IMG/VR virus record: IMGVR_UViG_3300037150_000008 | Location: 1 to 21,863 of that record | Source: a virus | Length of the DNA: 21,863 nt | Reading direction: 5' to 3' (one strand) | Part shown: positions 1-5,827 of the stretch, one piece after another | Layout: each line of letters begins with the position of its first letter | How positions within the stretch are numbered: the stretch's first letter is position 1 | Notes under the pieces: model-generated | What the model saw: the letters and a program-made list of their open reading frames with translations, nothing else | Databases searched by the model: none | What the model was told of the DNA's origin: nothing | Made by a program: the position numbers and the translations under genes

Positions 1-305
1 CATTCAAGGCCGAAACGATCATTGACCCCTACATGGGCAGCGGGACAACGCTAGTAGCGGCGAAGAACTTGGGGCGCAAGGCAATCGGAATCGAGATCGA
101 GGAGAAATACTGCGAGATCGCGGCGAAAAGATTGAGCCAGTCTGTATTTGAATTTTCGCCAGAAACAACTACCAAACGGCTTCCGCAAGATGTAAACTTG
201 TTCTATGAAGAGCAAGGAAAAGGAATACGTGGCAGCGTACTGGAAGCAGTGGAGGATGAAAAATCAGCCTCCGAGACTCCGCCTTTGTTCATCGTGCCGG
301 AGTGA
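1..305 (+). CDS. Site-specific DNA-methyltransferase (adenine/cytosine-N4 type), C-terminal fragment
   Basis: The reading frame is open from the window edge (first whole codon at 3), so the N-terminus, including any DPPY catalytic motif, lies outside. What is visible is the AdoMet-binding motif DPYMGSGTT followed by the strand [17 protein letters not shown]. This is the usual C-terminal end of beta-class amino-methyltransferases, which place motif I last. Such phage enzymes modify phage DNA, often to escape restriction. The protein normally stops soon after the KRLSQ-V-F helix; here it continues about 50 residues with no recognisable domain. That tail holds a second, degenerate copy of the same motif ([11 protein letters not shown], 171-203). 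The last 101 bases overlap the HNH gene. Methyltransferase identity is secure; target base and specificity cannot be read. Confidence 0.9.
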   Translation, partial: FKAETIIDPYMGSGTTLVAAKNLGRKAIGIEIEEKYCEIAAKRLSQSVFEFSPETTTKRLPQDVNLFYEEQGKGIRGSVLEAVEDEKSASETPPLFIVPE

Positions 306-801
306 GTTTTTCCCTCATGGTCCACAAAAAAGATGCGACAAATGCCGGACGCTGATATGTAAACAATGCGGAGAGCCATTCATTCCGCAAGAGGCAAGGA
401 TGAGTCAGGTGTTCTGTTGCAAGGATTGTGACAACGCGAGCCGGAAAGGGAGGGTACCCCCACAGTTAGAAGGGAAGCGTGGGACGAAGCCCCGCACCTA
501 CCATCTTCGGAATCGAGATAAGCATGGTTCGGCGGAAGACAGGGAATGGCGTATCGCCATATTTGAGCGGGATCATTACACCTGCCAAGATTGTGGCCAG
601 ACTGGAGGACGGTTGCAAGCACATCATATTGAAGCGTTCAAAGCGCGTCCTGATTTGAGGCACGTTCTCTCAAATGGGCTAACGCTCTGTATTCCCTGCC
701 ACAAGAAAACAGACACGTTCGGATGGGCTAATTATTGGCGTTCACAGATCGCAGCCAAGCGCCTGAGCCAAGAGGTATTCGCCTTTGAGACAATTGCATG
801 A
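205..801 (+). CDS. HNH endonuclease with N-terminal zinc-ribbon region
   Basis: A 198-aa protein. Residues 28-75 hold two Cys clusters (C28/C31/C44/C47 and C52/C55/C71-C72/C75), typical of treble-clef or zinc-ribbon modules preceding phage HNH nucleases. Residues 116-168 form the HNH core: YTCQDCG supplies the first zinc pair (C127, C130), LQAHHIEAF the catalytic His pair (H140-H141), then N157, and CIPCH the second zinc pair (C162, C165) with H166. Such enzymes nick or cut DNA, as homing endonucleases or in packaging. The C-terminus, [12 protein letters not shown], copies the C-terminal motif of the neighbouring methyltransferase and is not part of the HNH fold. The start at 205 has a weak ribosome site; an in-frame ATG at 256, directly after GGAGG, is an alternative giving a 181-aa protein that keeps all motifs. 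The stop overlaps the next ATG (ATGA). Confidence 0.88.
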   Translation: MKSKEKEYVAAYWKQWRMKNQPPRLRLCSSCRSEFFPHGPQKRCDKCRTLICKQCGEPFIPQEARMSQVFCCKDCDNASRKGRVPPQLEGKRGTKPRTYHLRNRDKHGSAEDREWRIAIFERDHYTCQDCGQTGGRLQAHHIEAFKARPDLRHVLSNGLTLCIPCHKKTDTFGWANYWRSQIAAKRLSQEVFAFETIA

Positions 802-1034
802 GAAAGCGCCGGTCTGAAGAGGAAATGCTGGCCGAGCCTACGCCAGTGATGTATTCCAAGAGTCAGATTGCCTTACATGACGGTGTGCGGAGCAGCTTCC
901 CATGCTGGCGCGGGTCACGTCCGTTTGACTTCCGTAACGGTTGGACACGCTTAGGCGATTTCTTCGCTGAGGGATACTACCTGCGTGACGAAATGAGAGA
1001 ATTGGTGCATAATCGTTTTGGAGTGAGCCTTTAA
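798..1034 (+). CDS. Hypothetical protein, 78 aa
   Basis: A small protein of unknown function. Its ATG overlaps the HNH stop (ATGA at 798) and its TAA overlaps the portal ATG (TAATG at 1032-1036), so it is translationally coupled on both sides; this is the main support for it being real. The N-terminus is charged (RKRRSEEE). The C-terminal half is rich in aromatic and basic residues (WRGSRPFDFRNGW, then a predicted helix near RDEMRELVHNRF). There is no signal peptide, membrane segment or Cys cluster. Its place just before the portal gene suggests a role in packaging or head assembly, but nothing in the sequence demonstrates this. Confidence 0.7.
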   Translation: MRKRRSEEEMLAEPTPVMYSKSQIALHDGVRSSFPCWRGSRPFDFRNGWTRLGDFFAEGYYLRDEMRELVHNRFGVSL

Positions 1035-3022
1035 TGGAAAACGAAAAGCCTACCGAGCAGCCGTCAAGCAGCCGTGATCGTGTCCGCCGTTACCGCGAGA
1101 GGAAACGCAAAGGTAACGAACTTGCAACGCAGCGAATCAGTCCGTCTGCGATTCGGTTGGCTCTTGAGGAGCCAGTCGAGCGCGTCCACTATCCTATCCG
1201 CATCCCTGTGATACCGAAGGGAGTAGCTCCGCATGGGGTTACGCTCCAGGTGGCAATGGACTCAGAGCCAGCCTACGAGTGTGCGCGTCTGGCAATGGAC
1301 GCTGGGCCGCAGTTCGGCTCACAGCTTTATGCGTACAGCAACATCGAAGGCTTCCCCGGCTACCCGTACCTGATGCTTTTGGCTCTGCGGTCTGAATACC
1401 GCAACATGGCGACGGCGCTGGCTACGGAATTGACGCGCAAGTGGATTAAATTCAACAGCACAGACACCGAGGATGAATCGACCAAGACGAAGATCACGGA
1501 GATTGAGCAGGCGTTCACTGCACTTGGAATTCAGGGCATTATCCGCAAGGCTGCTGAGCATGATGCGTTCTACGGGACAGGCCAGATTCTCATCAATATC
1601 AAAGGGGCGGACCCAAAGACGCCGCTCATCATCGACTCGCGCACAGTCAAGAAAGACAGCCTGATTGGATTCAAGAACGTCGATCCGATCTGGACTACGC
1701 CGCTGATGTACAACTCCCTGACGCCCTCCAGCCCGAACTTCTACAGGCCGGATAGTTGGTGGGTGATGGGTGAGCATTGGGACGCATCGCGGCTAATCGT
1801 CACAATCACACACGAAGTGCCCGACATCTTCAAGCCCGCGTTCAACTTCTCAGGTATGAGTCTTTCGCAACGTGCGGAGCCTTATGTCAATAATTGGCTG
1901 CGTACTCGGCAGAGTGTTTCTGACCTCATCAACAACTTCTCTGTCCTTGTTCTCAAGACGGCAATGGACCAAGTACTCACAGGCGGGGATGATGGCTCAA
2001 ACCTGTTCGCCCGTATCAAGTTATTCACGGCCACGCGAAGCAATAAGGGCGTGATGGTGCTGGACAAGGATCGCGAAGAGCTTGAGCAGTTAGCTGTACC
2101 GCTGGGTGGCTTACACGAATTGCAGGCCCAGGCGCTTGAGCAGCTTTGCGTGGTGTCACGGATGCCGTCAACCGTTCTAACGGGCATTACTCCATCAGGC
2201 TTTGGCAATGTAGCCGAGGGCGAGGTTCGCATCTGGTACGACTACATTCACGCCCAGCAAGAGGCGCACTGGCGTGATGCGATAGACAAGATGTTCAAGA
2301 TAGTCCAGATGTCGATGTATGGAGCGATTGACCCGGAAATCACGTTTGAATTTGTGCCACTGTACGAAATGACGGAAGAGCAGGAATCAACCATCCGCGT
2401 CAACGACAGCATCCGGGCCGGGAACTTGATTGACAGGGGCGTGATCGATGCTCAAGAAGAGCGCGAGCGGCTGGCGCGTGATCCAGAGTCGGGCTACCAG
2501 GGGATTGATATTTCTAAGGAGATTGCGCCGCCGGATGAAGCGGAGGAGCAGGCGCAACTTGGAAGGGGAACAGACTCAGCTTTGGGATACGACGCTGATT
2601 TTGTTGAGAGCGAGCATCCGCGAGATGAGGATGGGAAGTTTGGGAGCGGTGGAGGTGAAACAGATAATCAGGGTCGTAATTTGGCTGCGGTAAAAGAGCA
2701 TTTCGACTTTCTTTATAGAGAATCGGAAGAGGGGAGGGAACGATCTCATGCAGCGCACGAAGAACTGGTCAAAAAAGTTCCACTTCCAACATGGGCGCAA
2801 GTTAAAGGCGTTCAGGTTCTTCGTTCTGGGAATAGCAAATACGTGGCCGCTCCTCGGAATGGGAAACAAAGCGCAGCATCTTACGATGTCATAGACATAG
2901 AAAAGGGGGAACTTGTAACCCAGTTAAAACGTGACGAAGTAGCGAAATGGTTGCACAGTTCAGCAATTAGGGAATACGAAGAGAAAGAGCGCATGGACGA
3001 GATTGGAAGGGGGACCGCATGA
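1034..3022 (+). CDS. Portal protein (DUF1073/phage_portal_3 type) with extra C-terminal domain
   Basis: A 662-aa protein. Portals form the dodecameric ring at the DNA-entry vertex that docks the terminase and later the tail. Residues about 95-510 follow the DUF1073-type pattern: the membrane-like stem start EYRNMATALATELTRKW (121-137), the segment EHDAFYGTGQILINI (175-189), the SRMPSTVLTGITPSGF loop (375-390), then EGEVRIWYDYIHAQQEAHW and the distal FEFVPLYEMTEEQES. The N-terminal ~95 residues are Arg-rich (SRDRVRRYRERKRKG) and end in two AMD(S/A) motifs, perhaps a removable propeptide. After residue 527 the linker HPRDEDGKFGSGGG leads to an added domain (about 545-645), compositionally different from the portal body. 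The start ATG overlaps the previous stop, and the stop overlaps the ATG of the 44-aa gene. Some portals of this family carry an Acb1-type nuclease; its paired HxT/S motifs are not seen here. Confidence 0.88.
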   Translation: MENEKPTEQPSSSRDRVRRYRERKRKGNELATQRISPSAIRLALEEPVERVHYPIRIPVIPKGVAPHGVTLQVAMDSEPAYECARLAMDAGPQFGSQLYAYSNIEGFPGYPYLMLLALRSEYRNMATALATELTRKWIKFNSTDTEDESTKTKITEIEQAFTALGIQGIIRKAAEHDAFYGTGQILINIKGADPKTPLIIDSRTVKKDSLIGFKNVDPIWTTPLMYNSLTPSSPNFYRPDSWWVMGEHWDASRLIVTITHEVPDIFKPAFNFSGMSLSQRAEPYVNNWLRTRQSVSDLINNFSVLVLKTAMDQVLTGGDDGSNLFARIKLFTATRSNKGVMVLDKDREELEQLAVPLGGLHELQAQALEQLCVVSRMPSTVLTGITPSGFGNVAEGEVRIWYDYIHAQQEAHWRDAIDKMFKIVQMSMYGAIDPEITFEFVPLYEMTEEQESTIRVNDSIRAGNLIDRGVIDAQEERERLARDPESGYQGIDISKEIAPPDEAEEQAQLGRGTDSALGYDADFVESEHPRDEDGKFGSGGGETDNQGRNLAAVKEHFDFLYRESEEGRERSHAAHEELVKKVPLPTWAQVKGVQVLRSGNSKYVAAPRNGKQSAASYDVIDIEKGELVTQLKRDEVAKWLHSSAIREYEEKERMDEIGRGTA

Positions 3023-3153
3023 GTAACGACACATTCATCCTGCGCAAGCCAAGGCCGCTGACGAAGCTGGAAGTCATTGACATTCACCTGCTCGTCAAAG
3101 CGACACATCCTATGCTCGGATTGCCGCCGAAAACTGAACCGAGGAAACCATGA
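3019..3153 (+). CDS. Small hypothetical protein, 44 aa
   Basis: A 44-aa frame beginning MSNDTFILRKPRPLTK and ending PKTEPRKP. Its ATG overlaps the portal stop (ATGA at 3019) and its TGA overlaps the start of the next micro-gene (ATGA at 3150). Double coupling in a tightly packed operon supports translation. The sequence is basic and proline-rich at both ends with a short hydrophobic centre (VIDIHLLV) and no recognisable motif. It may be a minor head protein or an accessory peptide. No function can be assigned. Confidence 0.6.
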   Translation: MSNDTFILRKPRPLTKLEVIDIHLLVKATHPMLGLPPKTEPRKP

Positions 3154-3227
3154 AAACAATACGGTGGACAATATGCGTTGCCGCATTTCTGGCGTTCACG
3201 CTGTACTGTTTTTGGGCTAGCCTCTAG
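3150..3227 (+). CDS. Membrane micropeptide, 25 aa
   Basis: A 25-aa frame, MKTIRWTICVAAFLAF..., that is almost wholly one hydrophobic segment after a positively charged N-terminus (K2, R5), as for a single-span membrane peptide. GAGG at 3141-3144, six bases before the ATG at 3150, is a good ribosome site, and the start overlaps the previous stop (ATGA). The stop at 3225-3227 is followed by a G-run that serves the next gene at 3238. No family is recognised. Possible roles include a holin-like or superinfection-exclusion peptide, or simply a translated leader coupling portal to MuF expression. Confidence 0.5.
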   Translation: MKTIRWTICVAAFLAFTLYCFWASL

Positions 3228-3237
3228 GGGGGCATGG

Positions 3238-4047
3238 ATGCAGCCAAAGCCAAAAATAGCTCGTGCCGTCTGGCCCAACGCCGGTATCCGGCAGCGGTAT
3301 CAGCGGCGCATGGGCGCGTTGATACGTGAGATGGCTGATTCTGTGGAGTATTGGCTCCAGGCTAAGCGCAAGGCCACGCCGCCGGTCCTGGCCACTGACT
3401 CAACCCCCGCAGATCAGATGCAGTTTGAGTTCAGGAAGTTGGCGGAACGCTGGCAGGGCAAGTTTGACGACATGGCTCCCAAGGTAGCCGACTCATTCCT
3501 CAAGAACCAATTTAGGGGCACCAGCGCGGCCATGAGGATGGCTCTACGCGAGGCTGGCTGGTCGATTGAGTTCACTATGACAGCGGCTATGCGGGATGCG
3601 TTTGAGGCGTCACTGGCGGAGAATGTGGGGTTAATCAAGTCGATACCCTCTCAGTATTTGCAAGAGGTTGAGGGCATCGTGATGCGCAACTACGCGGCGG
3701 GGCGCGATCTCAAGTCGATGGCGGCGGAGATTCGAGCGCGATACCACGTCGCCGCGAACCGAGCGGTTCTTATTGCAAGGGACCAAGCCAACAAAGCGAA
3801 TGCGGTCGTACAGAGGGCTAGACAGCGAGAAATCGGAGTGACTCAGGCAATCTGGATGCACAGCCATGCAGGAAAGACGCCCAGGCGCACGCACGTCGCC
3901 ATGAACGGCAAGCGGTATGATGTGGCGAAGGGGATGTGGGATTCAGCGGTGCAGAAGTTTATCTGGCCGGGTGAGCTTATTTCTTGCCGGTGTCAGCAGC
4001 GATCGGTATTACCATGGACTCCTGCCGTGAGTCCTGATGTAGTCTAG
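3238..4047 (+). CDS. Minor head protein, MuF/SPP1 gp7 family
   Basis: A 269-aa minor capsid (head morphogenesis) protein, probably bound to the portal and present in few copies. The MuF signature fills residues about 165-257: a helix with RAVLIARDQANKANAV, then WMHSHAGKTPRRTHVAMNGK and the closing PGELISCRCQQRSV, where C250-R-C252 is the hallmark pair. A helical N-terminal region includes RKLAERWQGKFDDMAPKVA (66-84). ATDSTP at 52-57 resembles the AxD(S/A) motif in the portal and capsid protein. The ATG at 3238 follows a G-rich ribosome site at 3227-3232; an upstream TTG at 3178 would overlap the micropeptide and is less likely. The last ~39 bases overlap the minus-strand 58-aa gene, so the final residues may come from the inserted cassette. 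Confidence 0.88.
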   Translation: MQPKPKIARAVWPNAGIRQRYQRRMGALIREMADSVEYWLQAKRKATPPVLATDSTPADQMQFEFRKLAERWQGKFDDMAPKVADSFLKNQFRGTSAAMRMALREAGWSIEFTMTAAMRDAFEASLAENVGLIKSIPSQYLQEVEGIVMRNYAAGRDLKSMAAEIRARYHVAANRAVLIARDQANKANAVVQRARQREIGVTQAIWMHSHAGKTPRRTHVAMNGKRYDVAKGMWDSAVQKFIWPGELISCRCQQRSVLPWTPAVSPDVV

Positions 4048-4185
4048 TTTCGCCTTGCGAATGATGGCCTCTTCTTTGCGGATGCGGTTGTCTTTGATGC
4101 CTTTAGCAATTCCACAAATGGTCCCGATTGGTAGCACCACGAAGAAGAGCAACAGACAGAAAATAAGAACCCCGAAGAAAATCAT
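4009..4185 (-). CDS. Small membrane protein, 58 aa (minus-strand cassette)
   Basis: A 58-aa protein opening MIFFGVLIFCLLLFFVVLP, a single strong membrane span, followed by a basic cytoplasmic-looking tail (GIKDNRIRKEEAIIRKAK) and ending GRSPW. The start is fixed by a perfect AGGAGGT (4190-4196) four bases upstream; an ATG eight codons earlier lacks such a site. The AGGAGGT lies inside the end of the preceding 25-aa gene, whose TGA overlaps this ATG, so the two are coupled. The gene opposes its neighbours and converges on MuF with a 39-base overlap. Topology (short N-out, long basic C-in tail) would suit a superinfection-exclusion, anti-holin or membrane-anchoring role, but there is no recognised family. 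Confidence 0.7.
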   Translation of the reverse strand: MIFFGVLIFCLLLFFVVLPIGTICGIAKGIKDNRIRKEEAIIRKAKLDYIRTHGRSPW

Positions 4186-4259
4186 TTGTACCTCCTGATA
4201 GCCCACCATGCAAGCATGGCAAGTGCGATGAATACCGCGTTGGCGAAAACGTCACTCAT
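4182..4259 (-). CDS. Membrane micropeptide, 25 aa (minus-strand cassette)
   Basis: A 25-aa frame, MSDVFANAVFIALAMLAWW, ending AIRRYK: one hydrophobic span with an acidic N-terminus and a positively charged C-terminus, predicting N-out/C-in topology. Its ATG lies inside the last codons of the zinc-finger gene (8-base overlap), and its TGA overlaps the ATG of the 58-aa membrane gene. Its last codons, encoding RRYK, also form the AGGAGGT ribosome site of that gene. It could be a functional micropeptide or a translated coupling leader. No family is recognised. Confidence 0.55.
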   Translation of the reverse strand: MSDVFANAVFIALAMLAWWAIRRYK

Positions 4260-4383
4260 GCGCTTTCTTCTGTTTCGCCCGCCACTCCCGCAGGTATCTG
4301 GACTGGCATATCGGGCAGCGTTGGCGTCCATCCTTGCCGGTTTTCAGCTTGTGACCACGGCGGCATAAGGGGAAGCGGGTCAT
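4252..4383 (-). CDS. Small zinc-finger protein, 43 aa (minus-strand cassette)
   Basis: A 43-aa protein MTRFPLCRRGHKLKTG... with the pattern C7-x3-H11-x11-C23-x2-C26, then a basic helix YLREWRAKQKKAHE. This is the layout of small C-H-C-C zinc ribbons common in phages and related to HNH or treble-clef modules; it probably binds nucleic acid. A longer overlapping minus-strand frame (4256-4462) has no such motif, so this frame is preferred. The ATG at 4383 lies only about ten bases after the expected transcription start of the promoter at 4400-4429 and has no evident ribosome site, suggesting near-leaderless translation. It is the first gene of the three-gene cassette and could regulate it or act on host or phage DNA. 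It might also be a remnant of an HNH homing nuclease. Confidence 0.62.
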   Translation of the reverse strand: MTRFPLCRRGHKLKTGKDGRQRCPICQSRYLREWRAKQKKAHE

Positions 4384-4399
4384 AGGCAAACTCAAAACC

Positions 4400-4429
4400 A
4401 CTATAAGGCAAATGCCTTTCTTTTGTCAA
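4400..4429 (-). promoter_or_regulatory. Sigma70-type promoter for the minus-strand cassette
   Basis: Read on the minus strand there is a perfect -35 box TTGACA (4424-4429), an 18-base spacer and a -10 box TATAGT (4400-4405; 5 of 6 to consensus). Transcription would start near 4393, about ten bases before the zinc-finger ATG at 4383. The boxes lie in the only non-coding gap in this part of the window (4384-4482), exactly at the head of the three minus-strand genes. The match is visible in sequence; activity is inferred. Confidence 0.65.
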
Positions 4430-4482
4430 GTGGGGTCTTGCGCTCCTATTTTCATAGTGCAATTCTCGAAATCGAGACAGCT

Positions 4483-5817
4483 ATGGAGATCGCTTGCGAC
4501 TCGAAATTGCTAAACCGGCGATACGACGCGGACGGACGCTTGCATATTCTGCGGACGCCAATCTCCAAGGCGACGGTCAATCCCTATTACGGACGCGAGA
4601 TTCCAGACGCGGACAAGCTAGGCCTGGAGCCGGAGCGGGTGTATTACCTGTTGCGCGATCCGGGGGAACTAGCCAAAGCCGCACCATCATTCGCTCGGAA
4701 TCAATTAATGTTCGTTCACACGCCGGTGAGCGCGGACGATCCCAAACAGGACAGCATAGCGGGGACGATAGGCTCGGATGTGGAGTTCCAAGCTCCGTAC
4801 CTGATAGCGGACTTGTGCATTTGGGATGTGGAAGCGATAGCGGGAGTGGAGACGGACACAGTGAGGGAACTATCGGCCTCGTATCGCTATCGGGCAGATA
4901 TGACGCCTGGGATGTACGAAGGACAGCGGTATGACGGTGTAATGAGAGACATTCAGGGGAATCACATTGCGTTAGTTAAATCAGGCCGCGCCGGGTCAGA
5001 TGTGATGGCAGCGGACAGCAAACTGGAGATGAAGATGGAAACGAAATTCGGCAAAGCTCTTTACGCAATTCTCTGTGCTGCATCGCCCAAGCTGGCAGCG
5101 GACTCCGCTCTCAAGCCCCTGGTGATCGGCCTGACGCGCAAGCAATGCGATTTGCGGGCGCTCGAACCCAAACTGCTCGCCATGGACGCCGAGCTTCGCA
5201 AGCCGGAAACCCTGGCCGCGATGCAAGCTGCCAAGGACGCGGAATCCGAAGAGGAGACCGAGGCTGAGAAGAAGGCCCGCGAAGAGAAAGAAAAGGCCGC
5301 AAAGGACAAAAAGGCGAAGGACGGCAAGCGCGGCAAGGACGAATCTTTCGGGGAATGGGCGAAGGAAGAAGAGGACGAGTCCGACCACAAGGCCAAGGAC
5401 GCCGAAGAGGAGTCCGAAGAGGAGTCCGAGGAAGAGCGCAAGGAACGCCTCGAAAAACGCGCCAAGGACAAAAAGGCCAAGGATTGCTCAGCCAAGGACG
5501 AGGAAGAGAAAGCTGAGGACAAGATGAAGCACGCAATGGATGAGTTCAAAGCTGACCTTCGCGCCGCCGACGAAGCGCGCCGCGCTGTTCGCACGGTGGT
5601 TGGGGACGTGCTGGCTCAGGATTCGGCGGAAGGCATCTACAGCTTCGCCCTTGACCAGATGAAGGTTGACCACAAGGATGTGGTTGGCGTGCCGGCTCTT
5701 CGGGCGCTTTTCAATCTCGCACAACAGGCTTCCAAGCCCGCAGTGCGGCAAGCGTTCGATGCGGTTTCAGTGGAAGAGAAGTTCACCGGCGCAGGCCGTC
5801 AAATTCAGGTGATGTGA
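4483..5817 (+). CDS. Prohead protease (DUF2213 type) fused to scaffold-like region
   Basis: A 444-aa protein. Residues 1-180 match the DUF2213 pattern: LHILRTPISKATVNPYYGREI, then RVYYLLRDPGELAKAA, FVHTPVSADD, PYLIADLCIWD, ELSASYRYRADMTPGMYEG and DIQGNHIALVKSGRAG. DUF2213 proteins occupy the capsid-protease slot between portal/MuF and capsid genes. H79, S131 and H161 fall in the order His-Ser-His known from herpesvirus-type assemblin proteases; a triad is inferred. Residues about 250-360 are an extreme Glu/Lys/Asp/Ala coiled-coil-like stretch with repeated AKD units, and 360-444 a helical end, as expected of an internal scaffold in the same polypeptide. The ATG at 4483 begins the conserved region; a TTG at 4423 would lie over the opposing promoter. 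No strong ribosome site is visible. Confidence 0.85.
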   Translation: MEIACDSKLLNRRYDADGRLHILRTPISKATVNPYYGREIPDADKLGLEPERVYYLLRDPGELAKAAPSFARNQLMFVHTPVSADDPKQDSIAGTIGSDVEFQAPYLIADLCIWDVEAIAGVETDTVRELSASYRYRADMTPGMYEGQRYDGVMRDIQGNHIALVKSGRAGSDVMAADSKLEMKMETKFGKALYAILCAASPKLAADSALKPLVIGLTRKQCDLRALEPKLLAMDAELRKPETLAAMQAAKDAESEEETEAEKKAREEKEKAAKDKKAKDGKRGKDESFGEWAKEEEDESDHKAKDAEEESEEESEEERKERLEKRAKDKKAKDCSAKDEEEKAEDKMKHAMDEFKADLRAADEARRAVRTVVGDVLAQDSAEGIYSFALDQMKVDHKDVVGVPALRALFNLAQQASKPAVRQAFDAVSVEEKFTGAGRQIQVM

Positions 5818-5827
5818 GGAGACGATC

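Noticed and set aside
2425-2460. TTGATTGACA sequence as a promoter
   Set aside because: It is inside the portal coding region with no suitable -10 box, in a segment explained by conserved portal residues.
2600-3022. Anti-CBASS Acb1-type nuclease at the portal C-terminus
   Set aside because: This family of portals can carry such a domain, but two well separated H-x-T/S motifs are needed. Only one HSS (641-643) and a SHAAHEE stretch are seen.
3178-3237. TTG start of MuF at 3178
   Set aside because: It would lie within the membrane micropeptide gene, with no suitable ribosome site. The ATG at 3238 follows a G-rich site.
4256-4462. A 68-aa minus-strand frame over the zinc-finger gene
   Set aside because: It lacks recognisable motifs and its start lies upstream of the promoter. 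The frame at 4252-4383 has the C-H-C-C pattern and starts just after the promoter.
4423-4482. TTG start of the protease at 4423
   Set aside because: It would place the N-terminus over the opposing -35 box, and the extra residues do not match the family. The conserved region starts right after the ATG at 4483.
5061-5594. Long minus-strand frames opposite the scaffold region
   Set aside because: The Ser/Arg/Leu-rich products are the mirror of Glu/Lys/Ala codons on the + strand, with no ribosome site or motif.
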